A stretch of DNA of 12,081 nucleotides from Sulfurimonas sp. (GCA_027063585.1 JAMORM010000018.1:1-12081), one strand, 5' to 3'. Shown: positions 1 to 7,806, counted from the stretch's first letter. The notes: generated from the letters alone by a model not told the origin. Translations and numbers: made by a program.

Positions 1-570
1 CTAGGAGTTTTGACCTGGAATAAAAAAGCCTTAGGACTACAAAACAGGGTAAACTTTTTAAACCACTATCAGGAGTTTATAGACTTTAGTAATGAAGCAC
101 TGCTTAATACGCTTGATATCTGGCTGGAGCCTTATCTTTCAGGCATTACAACCATCAAAGAGCTGGAAGCCTTAGATGTTTACAGCATGTTGCTGACACT
201 TTTGCCATGGGACAGACAGCAACTTTTAGATGCTATGGCACCCGTTAGTGTTAAAGTGCCAAGCGGTTCAAATATACACATAGATTATTCCGATTATGAA
301 AAACCATCTATGCATGTGAAAATACAAGAGGTTTTCGGTCTGAATGAAACACCAAAAATACTTAACAATACACTCTCTTTGCAAATTCATCTCTTGACAC
401 CGGCGATGACTCCTATACAAATAACTTACGATTTAAAAAGCTTTTGGGAGAACTCCTACGCCGAGGTTAGAAAAGAAGTAAGAGGGAAATATAAAAAACA
501 CTATTGGCCAGAAAATCCTTTTGAAGCCATTGCCACAAATAAAACAAAAAAACATATGATGAAGAGCTGA
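1..570 (+). CDS. hrpB: ATP-dependent helicase HrpB, C-terminal part (5' end outside window)
   Basis: The reading frame is open from base 1, so this is the last 189 residues of a longer protein; the TTG at 10 is unlikely to be a true start because AGGAG lies only two bases before it. The visible part matches the C-terminal domain of HrpB-type DEAH-box helicases: I-DYSDYEKP, then KIQEVFGLNETP, then LSLQIHLLTPAMTPIQIT, and SFWENSYAEVRKEVRGKY followed by KHYWPENP. These are the conserved blocks of the HrpB C-terminus. The helicase core (Walker A, DEAH) would lie upstream of the window and cannot be checked. HrpB is a cytoplasmic helicase of poorly defined RNA or nucleic-acid role. The protein ends with a basic tail (NKTKKHMMKS). 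The next gene has its own promoter 28 bases downstream. Confidence 0.88.
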   Translation, partial: LGVLTWNKKALGLQNRVNFLNHYQEFIDFSNEALLNTLDIWLEPYLSGITTIKELEALDVYSMLLTLLPWDRQQLLDAMAPVSVKVPSGSNIHIDYSDYEKPSMHVKIQEVFGLNETPKILNNTLSLQIHLLTPAMTPIQITYDLKSFWENSYAEVRKEVRGKYKKHYWPENPFEAIATNKTKKHMMKS

Positions 571-594
571 ACAAAGGTCATTTTAGCTCCTCTG

Positions 595-603
595 TGATAT
601 AAT
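595..603 (+). promoter_or_regulatory. Extended -10 promoter of the cytochrome c peroxidase gene
   Basis: TGATATAAT, an extended -10 box (TGn plus TATAAT at 598-603). Six bases separate it from the ATG at 610, so transcription would start on or next to the A of the start codon. No -35 box is obvious, which is usual for Campylobacterota housekeeping promoters. No Shine-Dalgarno sequence fits between the box and the ATG. Confidence 0.75.
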
Positions 604-609
604 ACTCTT

Positions 610-1527
610 ATGCATAAACTAATAACTATCTTTCTATTTTCTTCCCTTGTCCTTTTAATGGCAAGCGAGCCAATCACTCCATTACCACAAACCATAAAAG
701 TCAATCAAACAAAGGCAGAACTCGGGAAAAAACTCTTCTTTGACCCTATCCTCTCGCACGATAACACTATCAGCTGTGCAACTTGCCACGACTTACAACA
801 TGGCGGTGATGATGGACTCAAGGTTTCTTTTGGTATTGAAGGCAAAGAAGGTGCGGTGAATGCGCCAACGATATATAATGCTGTATTTAACTTTAGACAG
901 TTTTGGGATGGTCGGGCAAAGGATCTGCAAGAACAGGCCGCAGGACCTGTTGAGAACCCTGTTGAAATGGGTTCTTCCTTTGAGGAAGTCATAGTAAAAC
1001 TCAAAAAAAGCAAATATAAAAAACTTTTTGATGCAATCTATGACGATGGTATTACCAAACAAACTATTACTGACGCCATAGCAGAGTATGAAAAGACACT
1101 TATTACACCGAATTCCCGTTTTGACAAATATCTCAGAGGCGATGAGGGTGCACTCACTCAAGATGAAAAAGAGGGCTATGCACTTTTTAAGTCAAAAGGG
1201 TGTGTAAGCTGTCACCACGGAGAAAATATAGGGGGTAACTTATATAATAAATTCGGTATTTTTAACGAAACAAACTCTCAATGGCTGGGAAGATATAATA
1301 TTACTCACAAAGAAAGAGATAAGTACTTTTTTAAAGTTCCCTCTCTGCGTAATATTGAAAGAACCGCGCCCTACTTCCATGACGGACGTACATATGATCT
1401 TAACGAAGCTGTTAAGCTTATGTCTCAGTATCAACTTGGTCGCCATATTACCAAAAAAGAAATTTTAAAAATAACAGCTTTTCTAAAATCCCTCAATGGC
1501 GAACTTCCTAAAAATATTGAGCCCTAA
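610..1527 (+). CDS. Di-haem cytochrome c peroxidase (CcpA/MauG family), periplasmic
   Basis: The 305-residue protein starts with a short hydrophobic signal peptide (about residues 1-18, cut near MAS/EP). It carries two haem-c motifs, CATCH at 56-60 and CVSCH at 198-202. Further family blocks are NAPTIYNA (about 84-91), FWDGRA (98-103), GPVENPVEM (112-120), PYFHDGR (254-260) and MSQYQLG (271-277), whose Met is the expected distal ligand of the C-terminal haem. The family reduces hydrogen peroxide to water in the periplasm with electrons from cytochrome c. Length is normal for bacterial CCPs. Its stop codon shares one base with the start of the PAS-GGDEF-EAL gene (TAATG), so the two are probably co-transcribed and translationally coupled. 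The start at 610 fits both the signal peptide and the promoter, and the mRNA is probably leaderless. Confidence 0.95.
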   Translation: MHKLITIFLFSSLVLLMASEPITPLPQTIKVNQTKAELGKKLFFDPILSHDNTISCATCHDLQHGGDDGLKVSFGIEGKEGAVNAPTIYNAVFNFRQFWDGRAKDLQEQAAGPVENPVEMGSSFEEVIVKLKKSKYKKLFDAIYDDGITKQTITDAIAEYEKTLITPNSRFDKYLRGDEGALTQDEKEGYALFKSKGCVSCHHGENIGGNLYNKFGIFNETNSQWLGRYNITHKERDKYFFKVPSLRNIERTAPYFHDGRTYDLNEAVKLMSQYQLGRHITKKEILKITAFLKSLNGELPKNIEP

Positions 1528-4367
1528 TGATAAAAAAACTTAAACAGACAGACAAAACTACATTTATTTTCTTTATTTTCATTCTCTTTGTCTTCATTAT
1601 GTTTGCTTATGGATACAAAATAAAAGAAAGCATGAGCCACTTTTTCTTGCAAAACAACAAAATAACAACACTGCAGCTTATAGACAAAGAGCTTGATGAC
1701 TTCGCTCTTTCTGCAAGCAAGTTTACAAACTATGATGAAGTTAATAAGCAAGAAAAAAAGTTTCAACAAACTTTTGAGACCTTACGCAATGATTTACAAA
1801 AATACAATACAGACACTTCTGCTCTATTAAAAGATATTGCAACAAGTTTTCAAAAGAAAGTCGAAAATTTAGAATATTTTAAAGCACAAAATTCTTCTCT
1901 TATCAACAGTTCACACTTTCTTTTTGATCTGCATACAACTATTTCCGATGCTCCAAAAATCTCACTCCATGCAAAAGACCTTACGAATGAAACTCTTTTT
2001 TATATTTTGAGATATGCTTCAAGTGACTCTATTGATAAAAAAACTATAGATAAAAAACTCCATGAGCTTAAAAGCATTGCCCGTAATGAAAAAAACCAAT
2101 ACCTACATACTTTTTACATACATTCCAAAATAATACTTCAAACACTTCAATCACTTAAAGAAATTTCAAAAGAGATACTGTCAAATCCTCTTTATAAGCA
2201 GATAGAGGCGCTAAAGCTACATATTGCACATAACTATGATAGAAATCTTCAGCATCAAATATGGCTGATTGCTACTTTTTTCATCTTCACAGTTTTTATT
2301 TTATTTGTGCTTTTCTTTTTTCATCTTGCATCAAATAAAACAAAAAAAGAGCTTTTTGCTTTTAGGTATGCCATAGAACACAGTGACAATATTGTTGTTA
2401 TAACAGATGCACAAAAAAATATTATTTATGTCAATGAAACATTTGAAAAAACAACCGGATATAAAGCGCAAGAAGTACTTGGAAAAAATCCAAGAATACT
2501 AAAATCAGAACTTCAGGATGAAGAAACCCAAAAAGAGCTCAGTGCAAAACTTGCAAAAGGACAAAAGTGGGATGGACAATTTATAAATAAACGAAAAGAC
2601 GGCACACTGTTATATGAAAAAGCCTCAATTGTTCCTGTTTTTCTTCAAGGCAAACTCATTAATTATATTGCTCTCAAGCTTAATATTACAGAATATGTAG
2701 AAAAAAACAAAAAACTTGCACAGGCTGCTACCGTTTTTGAAAATACGGAAGAGTCCATTATTATCACAGACAAAAACGGAAATATTAATTCCGTCAATCC
2801 TGCATTTAGCAAAATTTACGGATATACTTTTCAAGAAATAGCAGAAAATACCTTGCATATTTTATATTCAGATCCTGAAGACAAAAGAATATACTATGAT
2901 ATTTGGAATCAATTAAACGAGCGCCATATATGGCGCGGAAAACTTATCAATAAAACAAAAAACGGTGAACTCATTCCTCTTTGGACAACAATTAAGGCCA
3001 TATATGACAGTAAAGGCGATCTTGTTAACTATATAGCTATACAAACAGATTTGCGTGATATAGAAAGCTCTCAGGCAAAAATTGACTACCTTGCCTACCA
3101 TGATGCACTGACGGGACTTTATAACCGTGTAAACTTTGAAGAATATTTAGCACATGCTCTCATTGTATCGCACAGAAACAAAACTCTCTTGGCTGTACTC
3201 TTCATAGACCTCGATCAATTTAAGGTTATCAATGATACACTTGGGCATGACACGGGTGATGAAGTCTTAAAAGTAGTAGCCTCAAGACTTAAAACTACAC
3301 TCAGAGAGAGTGATTTTATCTCTCGTTGGGGTGGTGACGAGTTTGTTGTAATCTTAGAAAATCTTGCATCTCAAAGCGATGTTGCACGCATTGCAACAAA
3401 TATTATTGAAAATCTTAAAGAGCCTATAGAGCTTGCAGGGCATTCTCTAATAACAACGGCAAGTATCGGTATAGCTCTCTATCCTGAAGATGGTAAAGAT
3501 GCAAATACACTGATAAAACATGCCGACAGTGCCATGTATCTTGCCAAAGAGACAGGGAAAAACAACTTTCGCTACTACACGAAAGAACTTTCCCAAAACA
3601 TCCAGCATACGCTTGATATTGACATGGCTCTTCGCAGGGCTTTACAAAACAATGAATTTTATATGGTTTTTCAGCCGCAATACAAACTCAAAACAAAAAG
3701 TATTTACTCTGTTGAAGCGCTCATCAGATGGAAAAGTCCAAGACTCGGAAATGTTCCCCCTGATCAATTCATTCCGATTGCAGAAGATAACGGCACAATA
3801 ATCCCACTCGGATATTTTGTTTTTGAAGAATCATGTAAAGCCTTTCAAAAGATGAAGCAGGCAAACTCTCAAATACAATATATTGCCATCAATGTTTCCA
3901 GCTTACAGTTTAAAGAGAGCAAACTTTTAGAGACTTTCTTAGCCATAGCAACGAAATATAGTCTTCAACCACATGAGATAGAAATTGAAATTACCGAACG
4001 TTTTATAATGGAACACACCATCGATAATATGAATATTTTGCAAAACTTTCAAAATCATGGATTTAAAATTTCTATTGATGATTTTGGCACAGGGTATTCT
4101 TCTATGGCTTACCTAAAACAACTCCCGATCAATACCATCAAAATAGATAAATCTTTTGTAAATGATATAGCAGAGGGAAGTTCAGATAATGTCATCATTG
4201 AAGCCATTATAGCTCTTTCAAAAACACTCGGGTATGAAATAGTTGCCGAAGGTATCGAAACACAGGAACAGGAAAACTTTCTAACTAATGCAAAATGTGA
4301 TCTTGGACAGGGTTATCTTTTTTCACGACCGGTTACATGTGAAGAAATTATTGAAAAATTAAGTTGA
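1527..4367 (+). CDS. Membrane-anchored PAS-PAS-GGDEF-EAL c-di-GMP signalling protein
   Basis: This 946-residue protein begins with a transmembrane helix (about 12-29). A mostly helical periplasmic region of about 210 residues follows (30-245), of no type I recognise, then a second helix (about 246-268). Two PAS domains lie in the cytoplasm (about 280-395 and 400-518). The GGDEF domain (about 520-680) has the intact motif RWGGDEF (600-606) and an inhibitory RxxD site (593-596), so it can plausibly make and sense c-di-GMP. The EAL domain (about 695-940) keeps EAL (730-732), AINVSS, EIEITE, DDFGTGYSS, IKIDKS and AEGIE, so its phosphodiesterase site also looks complete. The net activity cannot be read from sequence. 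The start overlaps the ccp stop by one base, suggesting joint expression with the peroxide-reducing enzyme. No haem- or FAD-specific PAS signature was identified, so the ligand is unknown. Confidence 0.95.
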   Translation: MIKKLKQTDKTTFIFFIFILFVFIMFAYGYKIKESMSHFFLQNNKITTLQLIDKELDDFALSASKFTNYDEVNKQEKKFQQTFETLRNDLQKYNTDTSALLKDIATSFQKKVENLEYFKAQNSSLINSSHFLFDLHTTISDAPKISLHAKDLTNETLFYILRYASSDSIDKKTIDKKLHELKSIARNEKNQYLHTFYIHSKIILQTLQSLKEISKEILSNPLYKQIEALKLHIAHNYDRNLQHQIWLIATFFIFTVFILFVLFFFHLASNKTKKELFAFRYAIEHSDNIVVITDAQKNIIYVNETFEKTTGYKAQEVLGKNPRILKSELQDEETQKELSAKLAKGQKWDGQFINKRKDGTLLYEKASIVPVFLQGKLINYIALKLNITEYVEKNKKLAQAATVFENTEESIIITDKNGNINSVNPAFSKIYGYTFQEIAENTLHILYSDPEDKRIYYDIWNQLNERHIWRGKLINKTKNGELIPLWTTIKAIYDSKGDLVNYIAIQTDLRDIESSQAKIDYLAYHDALTGLYNRVNFEEYLAHALIVSHRNKTLLAVLFIDLDQFKVINDTLGHDTGDEVLKVVASRLKTTLRESDFISRWGGDEFVVILENLASQSDVARIATNIIENLKEPIELAGHSLITTASIGIALYPEDGKDANTLIKHADSAMYLAKETGKNNFRYYTKELSQNIQHTLDIDMALRRALQNNEFYMVFQPQYKLKTKSIYSVEALIRWKSPRLGNVPPDQFIPIAEDNGTIIPLGYFVFEESCKAFQKMKQANSQIQYIAINVSSLQFKESKLLETFLAIATKYSLQPHEIEIEITERFIMEHTIDNMNILQNFQNHGFKISIDDFGTGYSSMAYLKQLPINTIKIDKSFVNDIAEGSSDNVIIEAIIALSKTLGYEIVAEGIETQEQENFLTNAKCDLGQGYLFSRPVTCEEIIEKLS

Positions 4368-4386
4368 AAGGGAAATTTTAAGAAGA

Positions 4387-4410
4387 TTCAAGCCCGGCAA
4401 AGGGCTTGAA
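4387..4410 (-). terminator. Hairpin between convergent genes, probable terminator of rpmI-rplT
   Basis: A perfect 9-bp inverted repeat (TTCAAGCCC / GGGCTTGAA) with a 6-base loop sits between the GGDEF-EAL gene and rplT, which converge here. On the minus strand it is followed by TCTTCTTAAAATTTC, a weak T-rich tail. On the plus strand the following bases are A-rich. It therefore fits best as the end of the ribosomal-protein transcript, and it may stop both. Confidence 0.6.
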
Positions 4411-4418
4411 GAAAAATA

Positions 4419-4778
4419 CTACTTTGCTAATGCTGCTTTAGAAGCGTCAACAACTGCACTGAATGCTGCTGCATCGTTCATTGCCATATCAGCAAGAATT
4501 TTACGATCAAGTTCGATACCAGATTTATGAAGACCATTCATAAAAGTTGAATAGTTCATACCGTTTAAACGAGCTGCTGCATTAATACGGATAATCCATA
4601 ATTTACGGAACTCACGTTTTTTCTGCTTTCTATCACGGAACGCATACATTAATGAGCGTTCTATTTGCTCTTTAGCTTTTCTAAAGTGCTTACGGCGACC
4701 GCTGTAAAAACCTTTTGCTAATTTTAATATTTTTTTGTGTCTTCTTCTACGAACAACACCTGTTTTAACTCTTGGCAT
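4419..4778 (-). CDS. rplT: 50S ribosomal protein L20
   Basis: The 119-residue basic protein has the L20 sequence throughout: [19 protein letters not shown] at the N-terminus, then [29 protein letters not shown] and [20 protein letters not shown]20 binds 23S rRNA early in large-subunit assembly and in many bacteria represses its own operon. The ATG at 4778 has AAGGA five bases upstream on the minus strand. It lies 108 bases after rpmI, a wider gap than is usual for this pair, and that gap contains small hairpins. The C-terminal tail (ASKAALAK) is ordinary for the family. Confidence 0.98.
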   Translation of the reverse strand: MPRVKTGVVRRRRHKKILKLAKGFYSGRRKHFRKAKEQIERSLMYAFRDRKQKKREFRKLWIIRINAAARLNGMNYSTFMNGLHKSGIELDRKILADMAMNDAAAFSAVVDASKAALAK

Positions 4779-4886
4779 ATCTTTCCTTTTGTTTCTTTAC
4801 CTGTGCTACTTACATGTAGTCAAGGTGCCACTCTGTAAGTGGTCTTGCCCAATTACCTAAAATTGGAGATTAATGATATTGTCAGC
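4779..4886 (-). promoter_or_regulatory. rpmI-rplT spacer with small hairpins, possible L20 control region
   Basis: This 108-base spacer can form CCAATT/AATTGG (6 bp, 6-base loop, about 4849-4866) and CCACT/AGTGG (5 bp, about 4828-4842). It also carries TTACATGTAG at 4810-4819, one base off the palindrome abundant further right. L20 autoregulation through a structured leader is known in E. coli and Bacillus; that this spacer plays such a role is only a guess. Confidence 0.25.
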
Positions 4887-5081
4887 TTAGCTAACGATCA
4901 TTTCCTTAACGTTTTTTGCATCTGACGCAGCAACTACTTTTGGAGCATGTTGCTTACGACGTGTTTTTGCATCTTGTTTTGTAAGAATATGGCTTCTAAA
5001 CGCTGTTCCACGTTTGATTTGACCGTTTTTCTTCACTTTAAAACGCTTTACAGCGCCTTTTACCGATTTCATTTTTGGCAT
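4887..5081 (-). CDS. rpmI: 50S ribosomal protein L35
   Basis: The 64-residue basic protein matches L35: [20 protein letters not shown], then the [20 protein letters not shown] block, and [15 protein letters not shown] at the end. L35 is a structural protein of the large ribosomal subunit. The start at 5081 has AAGGA six bases upstream. In many bacteria infC (IF-3) precedes rpmI; here rpmI is first, has its own -10 box, and is divergent to a small unknown gene, so infC must lie elsewhere or be unlinked. Confidence 0.98.
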   Translation of the reverse strand: MPKMKSVKGAVKRFKVKKNGQIKRGTAFRSHILTKQDAKTRRKQHAPKVVAASDAKNVKEMIVS

Positions 5082-5114
5082 CGATAATCCTTTTCGTAAA
5101 ATTTTGGAAATGCA

Positions 5115-5120
5115 ATTATA
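5115..5120 (-). promoter_or_regulatory. -10 box of the rpmI-rplT promoter
   Basis: Read on the minus strand this is TATAAT, with the predicted start of transcription near 5108 and a leader of about 27 bases that contains the AAGGA ribosome site. There is no TG extension. The box lies only 24 bases from the oppositely oriented -10 box at 5144-5149, so the two promoters share their upstream DNA. Confidence 0.65.
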
Positions 5121-5140
5121 CCTAAACTTTTCTAAAATTT

Positions 5141-5149
5141 TGCTATACT
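5141..5149 (+). promoter_or_regulatory. Extended -10 promoter of the small ORF at 5156
   Basis: TGCTATACT, an extended -10 box whose last base is six bases before the ATG at 5156. The predicted start of transcription coincides with the start codon, and no Shine-Dalgarno sequence is present. It faces away from, and shares its upstream DNA with, the rpmI promoter. Confidence 0.65.
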
Positions 5150-5155
5150 TCTGCC

Positions 5156-5392
5156 ATGATGATAGATAATTCCATAAAACATATACAAAATGCCCTCAAA
5201 GAGCTTGATGATGAAGTCCAAAAAATTCTACTTGACTGGAGTATCCCACTTAATGAAAAAGACAACTTAATGCTGCCAATTTTACAGCAAAAAAGAGTGC
5301 TTGACCAGACTTTAGAAGATTTAACTTACCTCAAAGAACATCCACCGACACCAAATCAGCCTTGCGGAATTTCAAAATATAGAGAAGATTAA
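5156..5392 (+). CDS. Small protein of unknown function (78 aa)
   Basis: I do not recognise this protein. It is 78 residues and acidic, with no signal peptide or membrane segment. The first two thirds look helical, with heptad-like leucine and isoleucine spacing ([22 protein letters not shown], split by the segment SIPLNEKDN, then [20 protein letters not shown]). The end is proline-rich (PPTPNQPCG) with a single cysteine. It could be a small soluble helical-hairpin protein. A dedicated promoter directly before the ATG and the absence of any competing reading frame argue that it is real. Two ATG codons stand in tandem (5156 and 5159); the first matches the leaderless spacing seen at two other genes. 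It ends 23 bases before the SRP RNA. Confidence 0.72.
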   Translation: MMIDNSIKHIQNALKELDDEVQKILLDWSIPLNEKDNLMLPILQQKRVLDQTLEDLTYLKEHPPTPNQPCGISKYRED

Positions 5393-5400
5393 GGAAAATT

Positions 5401-5409
5401 TGCTATAAT
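5401..5409 (+). promoter_or_regulatory. Extended -10 promoter of the SRP RNA gene
   Basis: TGCTATAAT, a consensus extended -10 box. Six bases follow, and then G5416, the first paired base of the RNA's terminal helix. This fixes the likely +1 at 5416 and gives a local calibration for the other promoters in the window. Confidence 0.8.
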
Positions 5410-5415
5410 TTCACC

Positions 5416-5520
5416 GCTTCTCTTTAGACCTGTGCAATGGTCTGCTGAGGTAATGTGTCAGGGTAGGAATACAGCAGCACGCCTTAGCACTCTATGTGCC
5501 GCAGCCATCTGGAGAGAGGC
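5416..5520 (+). ncRNA. ffs: Signal recognition particle RNA, small bacterial (4.5S) type
   Basis: The first 13 bases (5416-5428) pair without a gap with the last 13 (5508-5520), closing a long hairpin of about 105 nt. The apical part (about 5455-5480) has the SRP domain IV core: GTCAGG on the left, a GTA-GGAA-TAC tetraloop stem, and CAGCAG on the right, close to the bacterial consensus. This RNA binds Ffh and guides nascent membrane and secreted proteins to FtsY at the membrane. It has its own strong extended -10 promoter. There is no Alu domain, as expected for the short type. No clear T-tailed terminator follows; the bases downstream are A-rich. The exact 3' end is inferred from the helix. 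Confidence 0.93.
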
Positions 5521-5572
5521 ACCTAAAGCCTAAACTATACAATAGAGAATTAAAAAACAAAAAAGAGAAACT

Positions 5573-6112
5573 ATGCTTTACATAGTAACCGCTCTCAAAC
5601 CTGAAGCACAGGCTTTCATTGACAAATACAAACTCAAAAAATCAAAACTTCAAAACTATACACTTTTTCAAAATGTTACTATCAGACTCATTATCAGCGG
5701 TATCGGTGTTACAAATGCCAGACTCGCGACCCAGACACTTATAAACAATTTTGACATAACCGATGATGATATTTACCTTAATGTCGGTATTTGTGCGGCA
5801 CCAAAAAAACATGCTCTGGGTGAACTTATAGAAATAGGTTCGATTATATATAGAAATACAAACCATACCTTTGACACGAATAAAAAAACCATTACATGTA
5901 TGGATGAAGAGGTAGCAACTGAGCAAGAAACAGTAGTCGATATGGAGAGTTACGGCTTTTATGATGCGGTTGTTCATAATCCCGCTATTAAAAAATTTCA
6001 TATTTTAAAAGTAGTCAGTGATCATTTTGAACCCATTACTATTACAAAAGAAAATACAAAATCACTTTTATTTAATGTTATAGATGATATAAATAGAGTA
6101 TTACTAAATTAG
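5573..6112 (+). CDS. Short nucleoside phosphorylase/nucleosidase family protein
   Basis: The 179-residue protein has the blocks of the PNP/MTA-SAH nucleosidase superfamily. They are an N-terminal acidic residue in ALKPEAQAF (Glu11), GIGVTNA (43-49), NVGICA (70-75), VDMES (122-126, with the Met-Glu pair that binds the ribose) and VSD (148-150, the base-contacting Asp). The family cleaves N-glycosidic bonds of nucleosides. It is about 50 residues shorter than standard MTA/SAH nucleosidases: only 54 residues separate Asn70 from Met124, against about 95 in the E. coli enzyme. The missing part normally carries residues that contact the base, so the substrate may differ. There is no signal peptide. 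A weak A/G-rich ribosome site (AAAGAGAAA) precedes the ATG, and TATACA near 5536 may be its -10. It ends 11 bases before the NagZ-amidase fusion and is probably co-transcribed with it. Confidence 0.82.
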   Translation: MLYIVTALKPEAQAFIDKYKLKKSKLQNYTLFQNVTIRLIISGIGVTNARLATQTLINNFDITDDDIYLNVGICAAPKKHALGELIEIGSIIYRNTNHTFDTNKKTITCMDEEVATEQETVVDMESYGFYDAVVHNPAIKKFHILKVVSDHFEPITITKENTKSLLFNVIDDINRVLLN

Positions 6113-6123
6113 GATTTATTATA

Positions 6124-7806
6124 ATGCGAATCTTTTTACTTCTTTTGAGCCTCTTCATCACACTAAATGCCGCGCAGATTACAGATACGCAACTCAAAAA
6201 AATGATAGGACGCATGCTTATCGTCGGATTCGATGAAAGTTATGTAAAACCGACTTCTCAAATAATAACTGATATGCAGCAGTATGATTTGGGCGGTGTG
6301 ATTCTTTTTGACAGGTTTTATAATGATAAAAAACGAGCCAAAAATATACTTTCTCCTTATCAGTTAAAAAAGCTGACGCAGCATCTCAATTACTTCTCAA
6401 AACAACCGCTCTTTATAGCCGTAGACCAAGAAGGCGGCAAAGTGGCCAGACTCAACCCGAAATATGGATTTGTAAAAATCCCCTCCGCTCATACAATTTC
6501 AAAAATGCCTTTGAAAAAAGCAAAAAAAATTTATGACACTCAGGCTCAAATGCTTGAAAATACAGGAATCAACGTTAATTTTGCGCCGGTAGTTGATCTG
6601 GCGACAAATCAAAACAATAAAGTTATTGTTGGGCTGGGGCGTTCTTACGGAAGCGATCCCAAGCGAGTTGCAGAGTACGCACAAACAATGATAGATGCAC
6701 AAACACGGCATAATATCATCTCTGTTTTAAAACATTTTCCAGGACACGGATCCTCTCTTGGAGATTCACATGAAGGCTTTGTTGATATTAGCAATACCTG
6801 GAGCCAAAAAGAACTAGAACCCTATAAAATACTCATTAACGCCCATAAAGCCGATGCCATTATGACGGCACATGTTTTTAATGCACACCTTGATAACAAA
6901 TATCCCGCAACACTCTCCTATAAAATCAATACGGAGCTTTTACGCAACAAACTGCATTTTAGAGGAGTCATCATCAGCGATGATATGCAGATGAAAGCAA
7001 TCTCTGCAAACTATTCACTCAAAGATGCCGTAACTTTGGCTATCAACAGCGGTGTGGATATTTTACTTTTTGGCAATCAGCTCTCACGCAACTCTACAAA
7101 AGAGATAGTCGATACCATATTTGAACAAGTCAAAAATAAAAAAATTCCGTTTGAACGCATTATAGAATCCAATCGACGCATTGCCGCCTTACATGTAAAG
7201 AACAGTATCATCCAAAAACCAATAGCATTTAAAAAAGAGCGCGAAGCCATGACAAAAGCTTACATCAAAAAGCATTATGGACTAAAAGTCAAAGATATAA
7301 AAATCAAGCCTAAAATTATTGTACTGCACTGGACGGCCGTTATGGATTTAAACGACAGTTTTGCTAGGTTAAATCCACAAAAACTTCTCACCGACAGAAA
7401 AGATATAGCCAAAGCCTCAGCACTCAATGTCTCGGCACATTATTTAATCGACCGCGACGGAACAATTTACCAGCTTATGCCTGATGATATTATGGCACGG
7501 CATGTTATAGGCTTAAATTATTCAAGTATAGGCATTGAAAATGTCGGCGGAGAGGCAAATAAAAATGAGGATTTAACCCCTGCTCAAGTTCGCTCAAACA
7601 TAGCGCTTGTAAAATATCTCAAACAAAAATATCCCGAGATTACCTACCTCATCGGTCATTATGAATATACAAAAATGCAAAAAAATCTACTCTGGCTGGA
7701 ACATGACGTAAACTACAGAACAAAAAAAGCCGACCCGGGAGCAAAGTTTATGCACAAGGTCCGACAAGGTGTAAAAAACCTGCATCTCAAGGGTGCTGAT
7801 GAGTAA
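6124..7806 (+). CDS. Exported NagZ-type beta-N-acetylglucosaminidase fused to muramoyl-L-alanine amidase
   Basis: The 560-residue protein starts with a signal peptide (about 1-17, ending NAA/Q) without a lipobox cysteine, so it is probably periplasmic. Residues about 20-360 form a GH3 NagZ domain: DQEGG (101-105), KHFPGHG (203-209), the acid/base-loop motif DSH (214-216) and SDDMQM (285-290) with nucleophile Asp286. After a basic linker, residues about 395-550 form an Amidase_2 (AmpD/AmiD-like) domain. It has LHWTAV (His402), SAHYLIDRDG, IGIENVGG (Glu472), GHYEYT (His512) and KADPGAKF (Lys535, Asp537); His402, His512 and Asp537 would bind zinc. NagZ removes GlcNAc from GlcNAc-anhydroMurNAc-peptides and the amidase frees the peptide, so one enzyme could reduce muropeptides to GlcNAc, anhydroMurNAc and peptide. 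TAGGA overlapping the upstream stop is the ribosome site. NagZ is usually a cytoplasmic single-domain enzyme in Gram-negatives, so both export and fusion are unusual. Confidence 0.93.
   Translation: MRIFLLLLSLFITLNAAQITDTQLKKMIGRMLIVGFDESYVKPTSQIITDMQQYDLGGVILFDRFYNDKKRAKNILSPYQLKKLTQHLNYFSKQPLFIAVDQEGGKVARLNPKYGFVKIPSAHTISKMPLKKAKKIYDTQAQMLENTGINVNFAPVVDLATNQNNKVIVGLGRSYGSDPKRVAEYAQTMIDAQTRHNIISVLKHFPGHGSSLGDSHEGFVDISNTWSQKELEPYKILINAHKADAIMTAHVFNAHLDNKYPATLSYKINTELLRNKLHFRGVIISDDMQMKAISANYSLKDAVTLAINSGVDILLFGNQLSRNSTKEIVDTIFEQVKNKKIPFERIIESNRRIAALHVKNSIIQKPIAFKKEREAMTKAYIKKHYGLKVKDIKIKPKIIVLHWTAVMDLNDSFARLNPQKLLTDRKDIAKASALNVSAHYLIDRDGTIYQLMPDDIMARHVIGLNYSSIGIENVGGEANKNEDLTPAQVRSNIALVKYLKQKYPEITYLIGHYEYTKMQKNLLWLEHDVNYRTKKADPGAKFMHKVRQGVKNLHLKGADE

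Noticed and set aside
562..596. Possible terminator hairpin after hrpB
   Set aside because: Only a 5-bp GAGCT/AGCTC pairing with a long loop and no T-run; it also overlaps the ccp promoter.
3520..3801. 93-codon plus-strand frame inside the GGDEF-EAL gene
   Set aside because: It is in another frame of a well-conserved EAL coding region and resembles no protein family.
7793..7798. GTG start of the symporter two codons earlier
   Set aside because: The AAGGG ribosome site overlaps this GTG; it is well placed only for ATG 7799.
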